From Punica granatum (lineage: Eukaryota; Streptophyta; Magnoliopsida; Myrtales; Lythraceae), in assembly GCF_007655135.1 (NCBI RefSeq), contig NC_045132.1:12710001-12774000 (forward strand): a DNA stretch of 64,000 nt. Reading direction: 5' to 3'. Below the pieces are notes generated by a model, which saw only the letters and a list, made by a program, of their open reading frames with translations, made no database searches and was not told the DNA's origin. The first letter of the stretch is position 1. Each line of letters starts with the position of its first letter. The translations under genes were made by a program, and so were the position numbers. Below, in pieces: positions 46,839-60,143 of the stretch.

Positions 46839-47394
46839 TTGGGCAGCAAAGAAGGACCTGTAGAATTTCTAAACCACAATCCCATCCTGCTTCGAAATCC
46901 CATGCAAGCTCTTCGATTACTAGCATGGAAGCTATCATTGGACGTGGAAAAGGATAGCACACTTCCAAAGGAAAGCGCTAAAGAATGGACACATCTGGTT
47001 CAAGGGAATCTGCAACCTTTTCTAGGAGCAATGCGGGCCTTTTGTAGGTGCGGATTGCTTGTTTAACAGAAGATTTCACGGATAGCAAACAAACCAAGTA
47101 GAAGATTCATTGGATGCCCAAGGTACCGAGATAATGGAGGGTGTGGGTATTTAGGTGGATTGACAATCCATTTGAAGGTTCGATTTCGAAATTGTTATTG
47201 AAGAAGAAGTTTCTTCTTCTGTATGGGAAAGGAAGTATCTGAAATTAAAGATTAAGGAATTGGAGGAAGAGTTAAAGCACCGACAGAGTCATTGTTGTGA
47301 TGTTAGGGTACTTGTTTTTGCAATTTTCATCTCTGTTATGATTGGCATTTTGTTTGGGATTTGGTTGGGATGTAAGTTCTATATTGGCATGTAG
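46839..47394 (+). pseudogene. zf-GRF / coiled-coil / membrane protein in the MULE (broken)
   Basis: Second gene of the MULE, reading inward from the left TIR. The zinc finger is the plant GRF type: FCRCGLLV (47040), then PSRRFIGCPRYRDNGGCGY, and after a one-base loss FRWIDNP, giving CxC...GRRFxxC...CGYFxW. Next comes a charged helix (VWERKYLKLKIKELEEELK) and a C-terminal hydrophobic helix (VLVFAIFISVMIGILFGIWL) ending at TAG 47392-47394. Damage: TAA at 47067-47069 and a one-base deletion near 47151. The N-terminus is uncertain; the frame is open from ATG 46839 but the domain proper starts near 47031. GRF fingers are thought to bind nucleic acid; the membrane anchor would suggest a nuclear-envelope or ER location, which is inference. 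Confidence 0.75.
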
Positions 47395-47479
47395 GAGGAG
47401 GGCCTGATGATAGTAAATTCACATGTGGGCTTGTAGGCTTGTACATTGTACTGATATGGAATACTTTGAACTTATTGCT

Positions 47480-48290
47480 AATGAAATACAAGGTCTGTTT
47501 GCCATGATTTGGTCATATTGCAACTACCAAATGCGTAGTATTCTGATAAGTGATATGCAATGATTGTTTGCCCTGATATGCTCATATTGCCATGGCCAAA
47601 TGCGTGGACTGTTTGCCCTTATATGCTGAGATTGCGATGGATGCCTTGACTGTCTGCAAATTATTGCCTAATGTTGCTAATGATAACTGATATGCATGGG
47701 CTGTCTTGGCCAAATATGTGGACTGTTTGCAATGGCCTGCTATGGATTGTTTGCCCAATGTGGACTGTTTCGACTGTTTGCCCAAATATGTGGACTGTTT
47801 GCCATGGCCTACTATGGACTGTTGCCAAAGTTGTTGTGTGCTATGGACTGTTTGCCATGGCCTGCTATGGTGAGATTGCAATGGCCAAATGCATGGCCAA
47901 TGATATGCATGGCCAATGATATGCATGGCCAAATGACTTATAACGATACCATCTTGTTTCTGTTAATGTTTTGCAGATTGTTAACTATTCTCTGTATTGT
48001 TGGCCAAATAAATTAACAAACCAACGTTGGCCAATGTTGTTAACTGTTCTGTATAGTTCTCTATAACGTTGGCCATATAAGTTAACAAAGTAATGTGGGC
48101 CAATTAACTTAACTGTTCTGCATTACCGAAGATATTGTTCTGCAGATTGTTAACTGTTCTTTGTATTGTTGGCCAAAGATATTGTTGTGTGTAGTTGCTC
48201 TGTATTGTTGGCCAAGTAAGTTGACACAGAAATGTTGGCCAAATAAATGAATTGTTCTGCAATGCCAAAGGTAGTGTTCTGTTCAGGAAC
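47480..48290 (+). repeat. ttggccaaat-rich internal repeats of the MULE
   Basis: Two runs: 47480-47940 with many copies of gtggactgtttgcc and catggcc(a)aat, and 47960-48290 with ttgttaactgttctgtattg and ttggccaaataa. They lie between the converging gene ends. Confidence 0.8.
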
Positions 48291-49224
48291 ACACCAAAAA
48301 CACACTGTAATGTTATATATTTCAAGAACATCCTAAACATGCAAGCAGATTGTGCATAACATTTGTTTATAACCATAATCTATATTCATACATGACCATA
48401 CTAATATTGCATGAATTATTTACATCATTATAGCTCCAAAACCAAAAAAAAAAAACTATGCAGATCTTCTTTGTAGCTCATAATGTTGTAGAAACCAAAA
48501 ACATATAGATTTTTTCTCATCAAACATCGGCACAACCAAAAACACAAAAACCAAAAACAGAAACCAAACACAAATTCTATCACACTTTTTCATTAGACAC
48601 TTTTTTCAGTTGAACTCCCTTGAGATGATTGCAATCCTATTTATGTGTTTAGGCTTGAAGTTGGTTGACTGTCACTGTCTGCCTTGAATGATTAGCTTTC
48701 CTAGCCACGAGCAATTCTCCTACACTTCCAAGCTGCACTTACACATAGATGTATTACACATATATGTGTCAATTACTTCCAAGATGTTTAAAGTATATGA
48801 AACCACAAATAATATGGTAAAATTAATCAGATGATGACTTGCATTATAGTATTTCACTCACATTCATTATAATGTATTCTCTATTAATAGTTGCAGTTGT
48901 TGCTGCAATGATTCTTGATTGAAGGTCTGATCTCCCCTTTTTTCTACTTCCTCCATCTCCGAAATCCCGAAGCCTTTTCTGCCCCTAATTATCATGGATG
49001 TTTAAAGTGACTAATAATATGATATCATGAATCTTATATTGGATATCTAGTATGTAGTACCATACATATCATTGTCGAACATACCGTTGTACTTTGTTGG
49101 GTTGGCATTTTTTGCACTGTAGGAAGAGGGCCTACAGATCCACTGATAGTCTGCTAACCAAAATCCAAATTTAGTTTCTTTAGAAAATAATGAATTCCAT
49201 AAATCCATTAAAATTCAAATAAAC
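48291..49224 (-). other. Region 3' of the MULE transposase
   Basis: AT-rich; may hold 3' UTR or a small terminal exon. No recognisable protein text. Confidence 0.35.
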
Positions 49225-51297
49225 TTACCGGTTCAGTGTTGTCTTTGCCTCTGAGATTACACATCTCCTATTATGATCAGGCTGCCTACATAGGTTACAC
49301 GTATTAGTTGTACCTTTACAAGACAATTGCTCAACCCCATCTTTTCCAACAGTAGTCTCCAACACTGTCTTTCTTTTCAGTTTCTTTGGTATGCCTTTCT
49401 TCTTCTTTAATAATGGAGGTATAGGTAGTTCATGCATATTAGTTCTCTCCGAAAACTTGGTGTTCCTCACAGGCTCCATCATCTTCCTATAAGCTTCTAA
49501 AAACATCTCCTTCTTTGTAGAAGCTACGGACACAATCACTTGGGTCTAAACCCTTATCTAACAAGGCACAGACGGCACGATAACAAGAAATTCCAAAAAT
49601 CTGCTATGCCCTACAATCACATGATTTATTCTTGATGTCAACCACGTACTTGGTGCCCCAAGCCTCAATCTCATAACCATTTTCACCATTCCAAGTAACA
49701 TGACAATACCTACTAAATTTCAGATTTTCTTGCAAATTCTTTTCAATCCTAGGACCAAAATCATTCGTCCATTTCTCACAGTTTGCTCTCTGAGTGGGGA
49801 TCCTTTCCATCACCAACTTCCTAATGTCCTCTAACATCAAATAAATGGATTTACACTTTACTTCAAGAATTCTCCTATTAAAGGCTTCACACAGATTATT
49901 ATCAATAACGTCACATTTAACCATGGGATTAAAGAAAGGCTTACACTAATGCTTGGGATTTGGTCTTTCCAGCAAGTACTCATATGCTTGGGGTGACATT
50001 TTACGAAGTAATTCCATATTTTCTTTGAAATTGGCTTCAATTGTTGATTTGACAATGTTCTAGAATTGCCTCTATATCTTTGGCCCCTTGTGACTTCCAC
50101 CCCAATTAGCATAGATGTGCCTTGCACACATTCTATACTCTACATGAGGGAACAACTGAGCTACTGCTTGTACCAACCCCTATGTAAAAAAAAGCACTTT
50201 TTTAAAATAACATGAGGAGAATAATTAATCAGTATGTATATTATTTACGTTACCTTTTGTTGATCAGATATGATTGACCAACCTAAGCCATCGTTATGTT
50301 TAAGTCCTCCTTAAGCAGACTCAAAAACCATAACCATGTATCTCTACTCTCAACTTGAACTATGGCCTAAGCAATGGGAAACATTTGATTGTTCTCATCC
50401 TTACCAATGATAGTTAGCAATTGACCCTTAACCAATGTCTTTAGGAAACAACCATCAACACCAATTATTTGTCTGCACCTCTTTACAAATCCTGTCTTCA
50501 AAGCATCAAAACACACATAAAATCTATAAAAAAAAATAGATGGCTCAGTTGGTATTGACATTTGAACCATCATACAAACAGAGGAATCCCTATTTGCTCT
50601 TTTCAATTCTTCAGCACAAAACCACATCAAAGTATACTTTGCTTTACTATCACCAACCAACAAATCATAGACCTTTTCCTTTGCCCTTCTAAACTGGGAT
50701 CTAGATAACTCCACACCTAGCTGCTCCTTCATTAGCTTTATGAATTCATTTAACTTGATGGATGGAAGTGACCTAATTGTGCCCATGTAATGTGTAGCCA
50801 ACCATTGGCTATTTACTCTACTATTCTTGTAAGTGATATTGCAAGTGTGACTGTAAAAGATTTTCCTCATTTGGTAAGCACCAAGGTTCTTCATGAAATT
50901 AGCAACTATCTTCCAAGGACAGTTCCTCTCTTTACACCTCACTCTTATATACTCTTTGAATTTTTTTTTTTGAAGTATAGGTTCCTTAAGGTCTTCACAG
51001 AAGTCAAACAAATTACATCCTTAAACTATTTTTCATCTTCAAATAGTTGACCTACAGTAAAAGTAGGCCACTTACAAGTCGGTTCATATTGAGGGAATGT
51101 ACCTGACTTTCTGAAGTAACTTATATGTTGCTTTTCTCTCAATGTGTCTTCATCATCCCCAAACTCTGAACTTGATTCACCAGAGTTAATGCTGCAGGCC
51201 TCATTAGAAAATGGATAATCGGTTGTGTATCCTTCATCTGCTGCATCACCAGTACCAATAGCGCCATCTTTCTCTTTGCCCTTGTTGTCATGCTTAT
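49225..51297 (-). pseudogene. mudrA-like: MULE transposase (MuDR type), catalytic and C-terminal part, broken
   Basis: Minus strand. First an acidic Ser/Asp-rich linker (51297-51015), then the MuDR DNA-binding domain (IRVRCKERNCPWKIVANF, SHTCN, WLATHY), then the transposase core: FYVCFDALKTGFVKRCR, IGVDGCFLKTL with the first catalytic Asp, GKDENNQMFPIA, then TAG at 50367 in place of a Trp codon, SIISDQQK with the second Asp, an intron at about 50180-50257, RMCARHIYANW, and NNLCEAFNRRI with the Glu. A SWIM finger follows (CDCRA ... GISCYRAVCA, with Arg where His is expected), then after a frameshift near 49530 FLEAYRKMMEPVRN and a zinc knuckle CNLCRQPDHNRRC. Further stops lie at 49609, 49947 and near 50060-50075. 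It would bind TIRs and move the element; it is inactive as written. Confidence 0.9.
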
Positions 51298-51653
51298 TGT
51301 GAGGCTAGTGTCTACCAAACATGCATATATGCACATATACATATACATAGGCAAATGCATGGTTACATAACATACATGTATATAATATATATCATGATTT
51401 GTGGCTGGATTTTTAAATGTTTATAATATGCCACCACTTGTGGCTGGATCTTCATCTATAAAAAAAAAAACGAAAAGTGACATTTTTAGATAGAGATGAG
51501 TGTGGAATGGGCCTAGTGGCCTCCTTTTCAGCAGCCAATTTATTTCCACCGCCTTTGACCATCTTTGACCACTTTCTTTTTCTGCTTTTCTTCCTTATTT
51601 AAACCACACTTCTCCTTGCTCTATCCCTAGCTCAAGAAAAACGAAAATGAACC

Positions 51654-51695
<42 letters not shown>

Positions 51696-53802
51696 TTAGC
51701 TGAGTTAAGAAAAATCCTTGGAGAAGAAGACTAAGTTTGGAGTATTGATTAGTAAGTTGATTATCTATGATTTAAACATCCATATTCACTATGTTGTGTA
51801 TAGTTGTGGCTCTTCTTGCATCCATTTCAGTTAGGATAGATTGAGAATTTTAGTTGTTGAGATTGGTAGCTTCTCCTAAATGATATAAGTTGAGTTGGAT
51901 ATATGTTTGGAGTTAGTCTTATGTTGTTTTGGGATGAGTTTGGTCACTTATATGGGTTGAAAAATTCGGTTGTGGGGCAGGGGGCAAAACCCTTGGTTAA
52001 ATTGGTGGGTTTCTAAGGCACATAGCTATGCCCTTCTGAAAGTATATATACACATATATAGATGTAAACAAGTGTGTATGCATAGGTATATATATGCATA
52101 CATTTTATTCTGTGAGCTAACCATGGATTAGAGAAGGGAACTGAATTGAAAATTTATCATGCATTATAATGATATCATGTGATGGATTGATTGAATAAGC
52201 TCTTATTTAGTTGTATTTCGGAACCAAAGAAGTACTTAGAATTCCTTGCACTCTTCTTGAATTTGGCTGATCAAATTGGTCATCCATTTGATATATATTG
52301 TGATGAATCCTAAGTTGATATAATTTGAGAAATACATGTGTATAGCATTTTGCATTGTTCTCTATTTAAAGAGTTAGGTAGAAATTAAAAGAGATAGGGA
52401 AGAAGCATTAGTTAATTATAAACATCTTATATTATAATAGCTACATTCAGGAATAGCACAAGAGGTGAATTGATGCATATTTTCACCCTTATCTAGTATA
52501 TTATCTAACCTTTGTGCTTGAACTGGATAGGGGCTGGGGAGACTGAGACTATACCTCCGGAAGGCTCGATTCATTAAGTGGTCATTTCAGGGGTGTTTGT
52601 GAGTACTTTCTTCCATCGTAAAATGATAATAAATATATATATATATATATATATACGTATGGTTATAGAGGTGATGGTGGCTGAATGATTGCGAAACATA
52701 GTCGATGTGTATGTTTAGTATGCTTGTGATGGTTGGACTATAGCCATGGGATCGCTGGACCCGGCGGATTATAAAAGGGGCTTGATCGGCCGCTGGACCC
52801 GGTGGAATACAAATAGGGACATGATCGGCCGCTGGACCCGGCGGAATACAAATAGGGGCCTGATCGGCCGCTGGACCCGACGGAATATAAATAGGGGCCT
52901 GATCGGCTGCTGGACCGGCGGAATATAAATGAAGGTCAACTCTTACCGTCAGAGGTTAATGGGTGGCCCCCGCTGATGAGATGTGGGTATTGGAAGTTGA
53001 GAATTGTGTGAGTGAGATGTGCGGGGTCACGGTACCGTCATAACTCTGTTGCGAGGAAATGCAACCCTATGGCTATATTACTGTTGTTTGGATTTGGTTG
53101 CCCTATGAGTTGTGTGAAAGGATGATCTTGGTATTGGATGCTATATCACGGTGAAATATGTATATATATATGTATGATTGATTGTCGTGAGTCGTGATGT
53201 AACATATTAGCTCATTTTACCTTGGAATATAGTCCTCACTGAGTTGCAGCTCACCCCCTGCATACATTTTTCCAGATGAGCTAGGAGCTAGACTAGCCGC
53301 ACAGGACGACTGTGGATAACGGGGATCAGCGCAAAGGATTTTGGCAAGTAGGCCCACCCATAGTATAGGTAGTAAGTGTTCGTAAATGTTACAATCCTGT
53401 CACGACCTGAAACTTTTGTTAGTTGGTTTAGTGGTATGGTTGTAGCTGAACACACTATGGAGAGCATATATGTACATTAGAATCCGTTAGACTCATTATA
53501 TATTCAAGTAGGGCATACCGAGTTAGTTTAAAGGTTGGATGTGTTGTAGAAGTATGCTATATATATATATATGAAAGCTTTTCGTTCAGTCTGTGTTACA
53601 AGATGGTTGCAACTGAGTAATCTTTGAGAGTTTTGTGCATATATTTGAATTAGTTAGGTGATTATATGTTTATATAGAGCTTGCTGGGTTGGTTCAATGT
53701 GTTGGAAGTTAGGAAAACGGATTATACATATATGAGTTGCGTATAGGATAATGGATATTAAGGAATAGAGGGGAACTCTGCTATAAGTTTCGGGTCGTGA
53801 CA
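51298..53802 (+). repeat. 5' LTR of the Tekay-type element (2505 bp)
   Basis: Begins TGTGAGGCTAG and ends GGGTCGTGACA. Contains (GA)n at 51661-51692, (TA)n near 52635 and a 39 bp tandem repeat at 52746-52930. A TATA-like ttatttaaaccacac and CT-rich stretch near 51595 could be the promoter; this is inference. Confidence 0.9.
52746..52930 (+). repeat. 39 bp tandem repeat in the 5' LTR (about 4.5 copies)
   Basis: Units of gatcggccgctggacccggc followed by ggaatacaaataggggcct. Found again at 60228-60412 in the 3' LTR. The open frame across it (repeats of WTRRNTNRGLIGR) is a product of the 39 bp period. Confidence 0.9.
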
Positions 53803-53806
53803 TTTT

Positions 53807-53819
53807 TGGTATCAGTGCC
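53807..53819 (+). other. Primer-binding site of the Tekay-type element
   Basis: TGGTATCAGTGCC, four bases after the LTR end; initiator Met tRNA type with one change from the usual TGGTATCAGAGC core. Confidence 0.75.
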
Positions 53820-53957
53820 TAGGTTATAGGATTCTGTAGACTTAGTGTGCCTGATCCCCGTTCTTTTTTATTAGTTGCGGCCCCAAGACGGGATATATCT
53901 TATCGTTGTGTTTGTTAAATGCTTGGTTAACTTGTATTCTGTATAGGAAAATTTGAA

Positions 53958-56111
53958 ATGGGACCCAAACGTGCAAGGCGGGGTCGACCTAGATACCGTA
54001 CAGCCGAGAATTTAGCTGATCTGAGTACACCTGAGCCGATGACAAAGGAGCAAGTGTCTCAAGCTCCTCAAGAAGCTACTGCAGCTCCTAGGGATCAAGA
54101 TCCATCAATCCACCAGACATTAGCAGCCATGACTCGTCTAGTTGAGCAGCAAGCGCAGCTAATTGAGCAACAAACGGCCTTCTTCCAGAGGCAAGCAGCA
54201 CAGCCGAGTGCATCTACATCTCACATGGAGCAACAATTGACGCCGTATGAAAGGTTTAGGAAATATGGTTCATCTAGTTTTTCGGGAAGTGTTGATCCTA
54301 TAGAAGCGGAGAATTTGATAGCTGGAATGGAAAGAATTTTTGCAATCATGGAGGTTTCAGACAACCAACGTGTGGCACTTGCAACATTTATGCTAGAAGG
54401 GGATGCTCAGTACTGGTAGGAGACTACTCAGAGACGATTGGACCCGAACTCCTCGCACGTTATCACTTGGGCTGAGTTTACGTAAGCATTTTATAACAAG
54501 TACTTTCCAGACTCGTTTCGGTGCGCCAAGGAGCGGGAATTTTTGAATTTGAAGCAAGGGGACCTCAGCGTAGCTGAATACGAAGTAAAATTCACCAAGT
54601 TGTCGCGTTTTGCCCCGACATTGGTAAGTGATGAAGCTTCCAAATGCAGTAGGTTCTTGGATGGATTGAACCTCAATATTAGGTCGCGCGTTTCTGTTCT
54701 GGAGATCCCATTATTTGCAGACCTGTATAATAAAGCCATCATTGCTGAGGAGGACTTACTAGAGGAAGTTCTTCAGAGAGAACAAAGTAGAACTCGGCCT
54801 AGTAGCTCAATGGTAGAGGGTTCCTTCCGACCCCCAAAAAGAGGCGGGTTTACTCAGGGCTTCAATAGAGGGAAATCAACATATCAGCAATCTCCACAAT
54901 GGTTTCATGAAGATAAGGGCATCAGAAGTCAGAGTGGTGCAAGTTATGGTGGAACTAATCTCCCGAGGCATCAAAATTGTCAGAATTGTGGTCGATTCCA
55001 TTCCGGAGTTTGTCAAGTGCAGTCCGGGAGTTGTTTTCATTGTGGACGTCGTGATCACTTGAGAAATAATTGTCCGCAATTGAGGAGTGAGGGGGTTACA
55101 TGTTTTAGATGTGGCATGAAGGGACATGTACAGAGGAATTGTAGGCAGCCTATAGTAGCAGCGTCTAGTAGTGCTAGTGTGGGCAATAGGCTATCGGCGA
55201 TAAGAGGCCGTGGGCAGATGAGTAGCAATAAGAGTGTTCAAGGCCGAGGGGGTGGATCGATGGTGAGCTCAGCAGGCCAGGCCAATAGACCAATGACGCA
55301 GGGTAGAGTATTCACCTTAATGAAGCGGGATGTTGATGCCACTCCGACTGTAGTGACGGGTACGTTAAATCTCTTTAATAAACCTGCTCATGTACTTATA
55401 GACCCAGGGTCCACTCATTCATATATCTCATTGTCATATGCCATGCATTCTAATAGACCACGAGAGTTATTAGATAGTCGTATGTCCATAGCTACACCGA
55501 CCGGGGAAAGTGTGGTAGTTGGGGAGGTGTATCGCAGTTGTAGGCTACAGTTAGGGGATAAGGAAATGTTAGTAGATTTAATACCCTTAAGCATTCGGGA
55601 TTTTGACGTTATCCTCGGGATGGATTGGCTTGCTTCTCATCATGCTTCGGTGGAGTGTTACAAGAAGGAGGTTATCTTTAGAATACCGAATGAGCCTGAA
55701 TTTAAGCTTCATGAAGATCAGTTGGATGCTTCATTCAATGTTATATCATTTCTCGAGGCGACGAAACTTTTGAAAAGGGGGTGTGAAGGATATTTGGCAC
55801 ATGTGGTTGCTACCGAGGTCAACTCACCAAAACTTAGTAAAATTTCAGTAGTCTGCGAGTTTCCAGAGGTTTTTCCTGATGATTTACCTGGTCTTCCCCC
55901 TGATAGAGAGATTGAGTTTACTATCGAGCTAGAGCCCGGTACTGCGCCAATTTCCCGTGCACCGTATCGTATGGCCCCGTCAGAACTCAAGGAATTGAAA
56001 ATTCAACTGCAAGAATTATTAGAAAAGGGATTTATCAGGCCTAGTGTATCTCCTTGGGGTGCTCCCGTTTTGTTTGTGAAGAAAAAGAATGGCTCACTCA
56101 GTTGTGTATAG
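53958..56111 (+). pseudogene. gag-pr: gag-protease-start of RT, Tekay-type element
   Basis: Starts MGPKRARRGRPRYRT. A Gln-rich helix (VEQQAQLIEQQTAFFQRQ) precedes the capsid (FSGSVDPIEAENLIAGMERI, FMLEGDAQYW). Two stops break it: TAG 54417-54419, where a second Trp is expected after YW, and TAA 54483-54485. The same frame resumes with FYNKYFP, FLNLKQGDLSVAEYEVKF and FLDGLNLNIRSRV, then zinc knuckles CFHCGRRDHLRNNC and CFRCGMKGHVQRNC, preceded by CQNCGRFHSGVC. Protease: VLIDPGSTHSYIS and VILGMDWLASHHA. RT begins ELEPGTAPISRAPYRMAPSE and [17 protein letters not shown], then a one-base loss at about 56099 ends the frame. The rest of RT reads on in the next entry. Confidence 0.93.
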
Positions 56112-58765
56112 ATTACCGACAGCTGAATCAGGTAACCGTGCGCAATAAATATCCTTTACCTAGGATATATGACTTGTTTGATCAGCTCCGAGGTGCTACC
56201 GTCCTCTCAAAGATCGATCTTAGATCGGGATACCACCAGCTGAAGATCAAGGACTCTGATGTGCCCAAGACTGCTTTTCGGACTCTGTATGGACATTATG
56301 AATTCCTCGTGATGCCATTCGGGTTAACAAATGCTCCAGCAGCTTTTATGGATTTAATGAATAGAGCCTTCCAGCCATATCTTGATCAGTTTGTGGTGGT
56401 TTTCATAGATGATATATTGGTATACTCGAGGAACCGGAATGAGCATGAAGAACATCTTCGTGTAGTGTCGCAGATTTTGAGAGAAAGAAAACTTTATGCT
56501 AAGTTTAGCAAATGTGAGTTTTGGTTAGACCGAGTGGGATTCCTCGGGCATGTGATTTCAGGTGATGGTGTATTAGTGGATCCCACGAAGATTGAAGCGA
56601 TTTTGAATTGGAATTGCCCTACAAGTGTAACCGAGGTGAGGAGTTTCCTAGGGTTAGCTGGTTATTATCGAAGATTTGTGGAAGGATTCTCCCTTATTGC
56701 TGCTCCCCTGACTCGGTTAACGCGGAAGAGTGTGAAGTTTGAATGGACAGATGAGTGTGAGCAAAGTTTCCAAGAGTTGAAGAAGAGGTTGACTACTGCT
56801 CCAGTGCTCATTATTTCGTCCACGAATGAGGGATTTGTGATCTACAGTGATGCATCCCATCAAGGATTAGGCTGCGTATTAATGAAATGTGGCAGAGTGG
56901 TGGCTTATGCATCTAGGCAACTAAGGAACCATGAGAAGAATTATCCGACGCATGATCTTGAATTGGCAGCTGTGGTATTCGCTCTCAAACTTTGGATACA
57001 TTACCTGTATGGAGCAAGATGTGAGATTTATACAGATCACAAGAGTTTGAAATATTTGTTTACTCAGAAGGAACTTAACTTGAGGCAGAGGAGATGGATG
57101 GAATTAATTAAAGATTATGATTGCACGATCAACTATCATCCAGGGAAAGCAAATGTCGTGGCAGATGCATTGAGTAGGAAATCATTAGCGAGATTAGCAG
57201 GTATGTGGAGTGTTCACGACACACTTATTAATGAATTTAGGTCATTGGAAGTTAAACTAGAGGCGACCAGTTCTGGAACACTGATGGCTATTTATGATGT
57301 GAAGCCAGTGCTAATTGATCGAATTCGAGAAGCGCAACAAGTAGATCCATTTTTGGTAGAGATGAAAAACAAGATTAAGGAAGGCAGAGTAAAGGAAGGC
57401 AAGAAGTTTGAATTTCTTTTGAAAGAGGATGACACACTTATGTTTGGGAATCGAATTTGTGTACCTGACGATGCTGAGTTGAAGAGAGAGATCCTTGCAC
57501 AAGCTCATAGCTCACCATATGCGATGCACCCGGGATACACCAAGATGTATTATAATGTGAAGAGAAGTTATTGGTGGTATAACATGAAAAAGGAGATAGC
57601 TGAATTTGTTTCTGAGTGTCTAGTATGTCAACAAGTTAAAGCGGAACATCAACATCCATCCGGGTTATTACAACCTCTTCCGGTACCTGAATGGAAATGG
57701 GAGAAGATCACCATGGATTTTGTCTCGGGACTTCCACGAACACGAAGAGGGCATGATTCTATATGGGTGATAGTTGATAGGCTGACTAAATCCGCTCACT
57801 TCCTATCAGTTAAAACGACATTTGGTGCTGATCAGTTGGCACAATTGTTCATTAAAGAGATTGTGAGGTTGCACGGTGTGCCGGTATCTATAGTATCAGA
57901 CCGAGGTTCCTATTTTACTTCCAAGTACTGGAATAGTTTTGTTACGGCTCTGGGCACGAAGTTGAATTTGACCACTGCTTTTCATCCCGAATCAGACGAG
58001 CAAAGCGAAAGGACCATTCAAACATTGAAGGATATGTTAAGAGCGTGTGTTATAGAATTTCAAGGCAGCTGGGATGACTACCTTCCTTTGATGGAATTCG
58101 CGTATAATAACAGCTATCAATCTAGTATTGGAATGGCACCATATGAGTCGCTTTATGGTCGGGCTTGTCGAACACCATTGTGTTGGAATGAAGTTAGAGA
58201 GAGGCAATTAACTGGACCGGAAATAGTCGACCTAACAGCTGAAAAGGTCAAGATTATCAGAGAGAGATTAAAGACCGCTCAAGGGCGAAAAAAGAATTAT
58301 GCTGATAAACGAAGAAAGGACCTCGAGTTTCAGCAAGGGGATCGAGTTTTCTTAAAGGCATCACCGTTGAAGGGTATTATGAGATTTGGCAAGAAAGGGA
58401 AGCTTAGTCCCAGATATATCGGGCCATACGAGGTTCTCGAGCGCATTGGGAAGGTGGCATACCGGTTGGCTCTACCTCCTAAACTATCCCGTATTCATAA
58501 CGTGTTTCATGTGTCAATGTTGCGTAAGTATATACCGGATCCATCTCATGTTTTGAGTTATCAACCGGTGGAGTTAAATGAGGACTTGACATATGAGGAA
58601 GAGCCAGTGGAGATCTTAGATAGGAAAGAGCAGGTCCTTCGAACCAAGAGAATTCCATTAGTAAAGGTGTTGTGGAAGAGTCATTCGATTGAAGAAGCCA
58701 CTTGGGAACCCGAGGATTCTATGAGAGTCAACTATCCATACCTTTTCCCGATATCAGGTAAATAA
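56054..58765 (+). pseudogene. pol: RT-RNase H-integrase-chromodomain, Tekay-type element
   Basis: Continues RT in the next frame from [20 protein letters not shown]; true continuity starts near 56100, since the upstream part of this frame is out-of-frame text. RT core: [42 protein letters not shown]. RNase [47 protein letters not shown]. Integrase: [64 protein letters not shown] (D, D, E all present). The end carries a chromodomain: [40 protein letters not shown], ending at TAA 58763-58765. Domain order RT-RH-INT-CHD and wording fit Del/Tekay chromoviruses, which target heterochromatin. Only the single frameshift separates it from gag-protease. Confidence 0.95.
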
Positions 58766-58799
58766 TTTCGGGGACGAAATATTTATTAGTGGGGGAGAT

Positions 58800-60111
58800 T
58801 GTGAGGCTAGTGTCTACCAAACATGCATATATGCACATATACATATACATAGGCAAATGCATGGTTACATAACATACATGTATATAATATATATCATGAT
58901 TTGTGTCTGGATTTTTAAATGTTTATAATATGCCGCCACTTGTGGCTGGAACTTCATCTATAAAAAAAAAACGAAAAGTGACATTTTTAGATAGAGATGA
59001 GTGTGGAATGGGCCAAGTAGCCTCCTTTTCAGCAGCCAATTTATTTCCACCGCCTTTGACCATCTTTGACCACTTTCTTTTTCTGCTTTTCTTCCTTATT
59101 TAAACCACACTTCTCCTTGCTCTATCCCTAGCTCAAGAAAAACGAAAATGAACCAGAAGAGAGAGAGAGAGAGAGAGAGAAGAGTTACCTGAGTTAAGGA
59201 AAATCCTTAGAGAAGAAGACTAAGTTTGGAGTATTGATTAGTAAGTTGATTATCTATGATTTAAACATCCATGTTCACTATGTTGTGTATAGTTGTGGCT
59301 CTTCTTGCATCCATTTCAGTTAGGATAGATTAAGAATTTTAGTTGTTGAGATTGGTAGCTTCTCCTAAATGATATAAGTTGAGTTGGATATATGTTTGGA
59401 GTTAGTCTTATGTTGTTTTGGGATGAGTTTGGTCACTTATATGGGTTGAAAAATTCGGTTGTGGGGCAGGGGGCAAAACCCTTGGTTAAATTGGTGGGTT
59501 TCTAAGGCACATAGCTATGCCCTTCTAAAAGTATATATACACATATATAGATGTAGACAAGTGTGTGTGCATAGGTATATATATGCATACATTTTATTCT
59601 GTGAGCTGACCATGGATTAGAGAAGGGAACTGAATTGAAAATTTATCATGCATTATAATGATATCATGTGATGGATTGATTGAATAAGCTCTTATTTAGT
59701 TGTATTTCGGAACCAAAGAAGTACTTAGAATTCCTTGCACTCTTCATGAATTTGGCTGATCAAATTGGTCATCCATTTGATATATATTGTGATGAATCCT
59801 AAGTTGATATAATTTGAGAAATACATGTGTATAGCATTTTGCATTGTTCTCTATTTAAAGAGTTAGGTAGAAATTAAAAGAGATAGGGAAGAAGCATTAG
59901 TTAATTATAAACATCTTATATTATAATAGCTACATTCAGGAATAGCACGAGAGGTGAATTGATGCATATTTTCACCCTTATCTAGTATATTATCTAACCT
60001 TTGTGCTTGAACTGGATAGGGGCTGGGGAGACTGAGACTATACCTCCGGAAGGCTCGATTCATTAAGTGGTCATTTCAGGAGTGTTTGTGAGTGCTTTCT
60101 TCCATCGTAAA

Positions 60112-60143
<32 letters not shown>

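Noticed and set aside
47582..48016. Open frames rich in CGLFAMACYG-type or HSTQ-type repeats
   Set aside because: Translations of the ttggccaaat/gtggactgtttgcc repeats inside the MULE.
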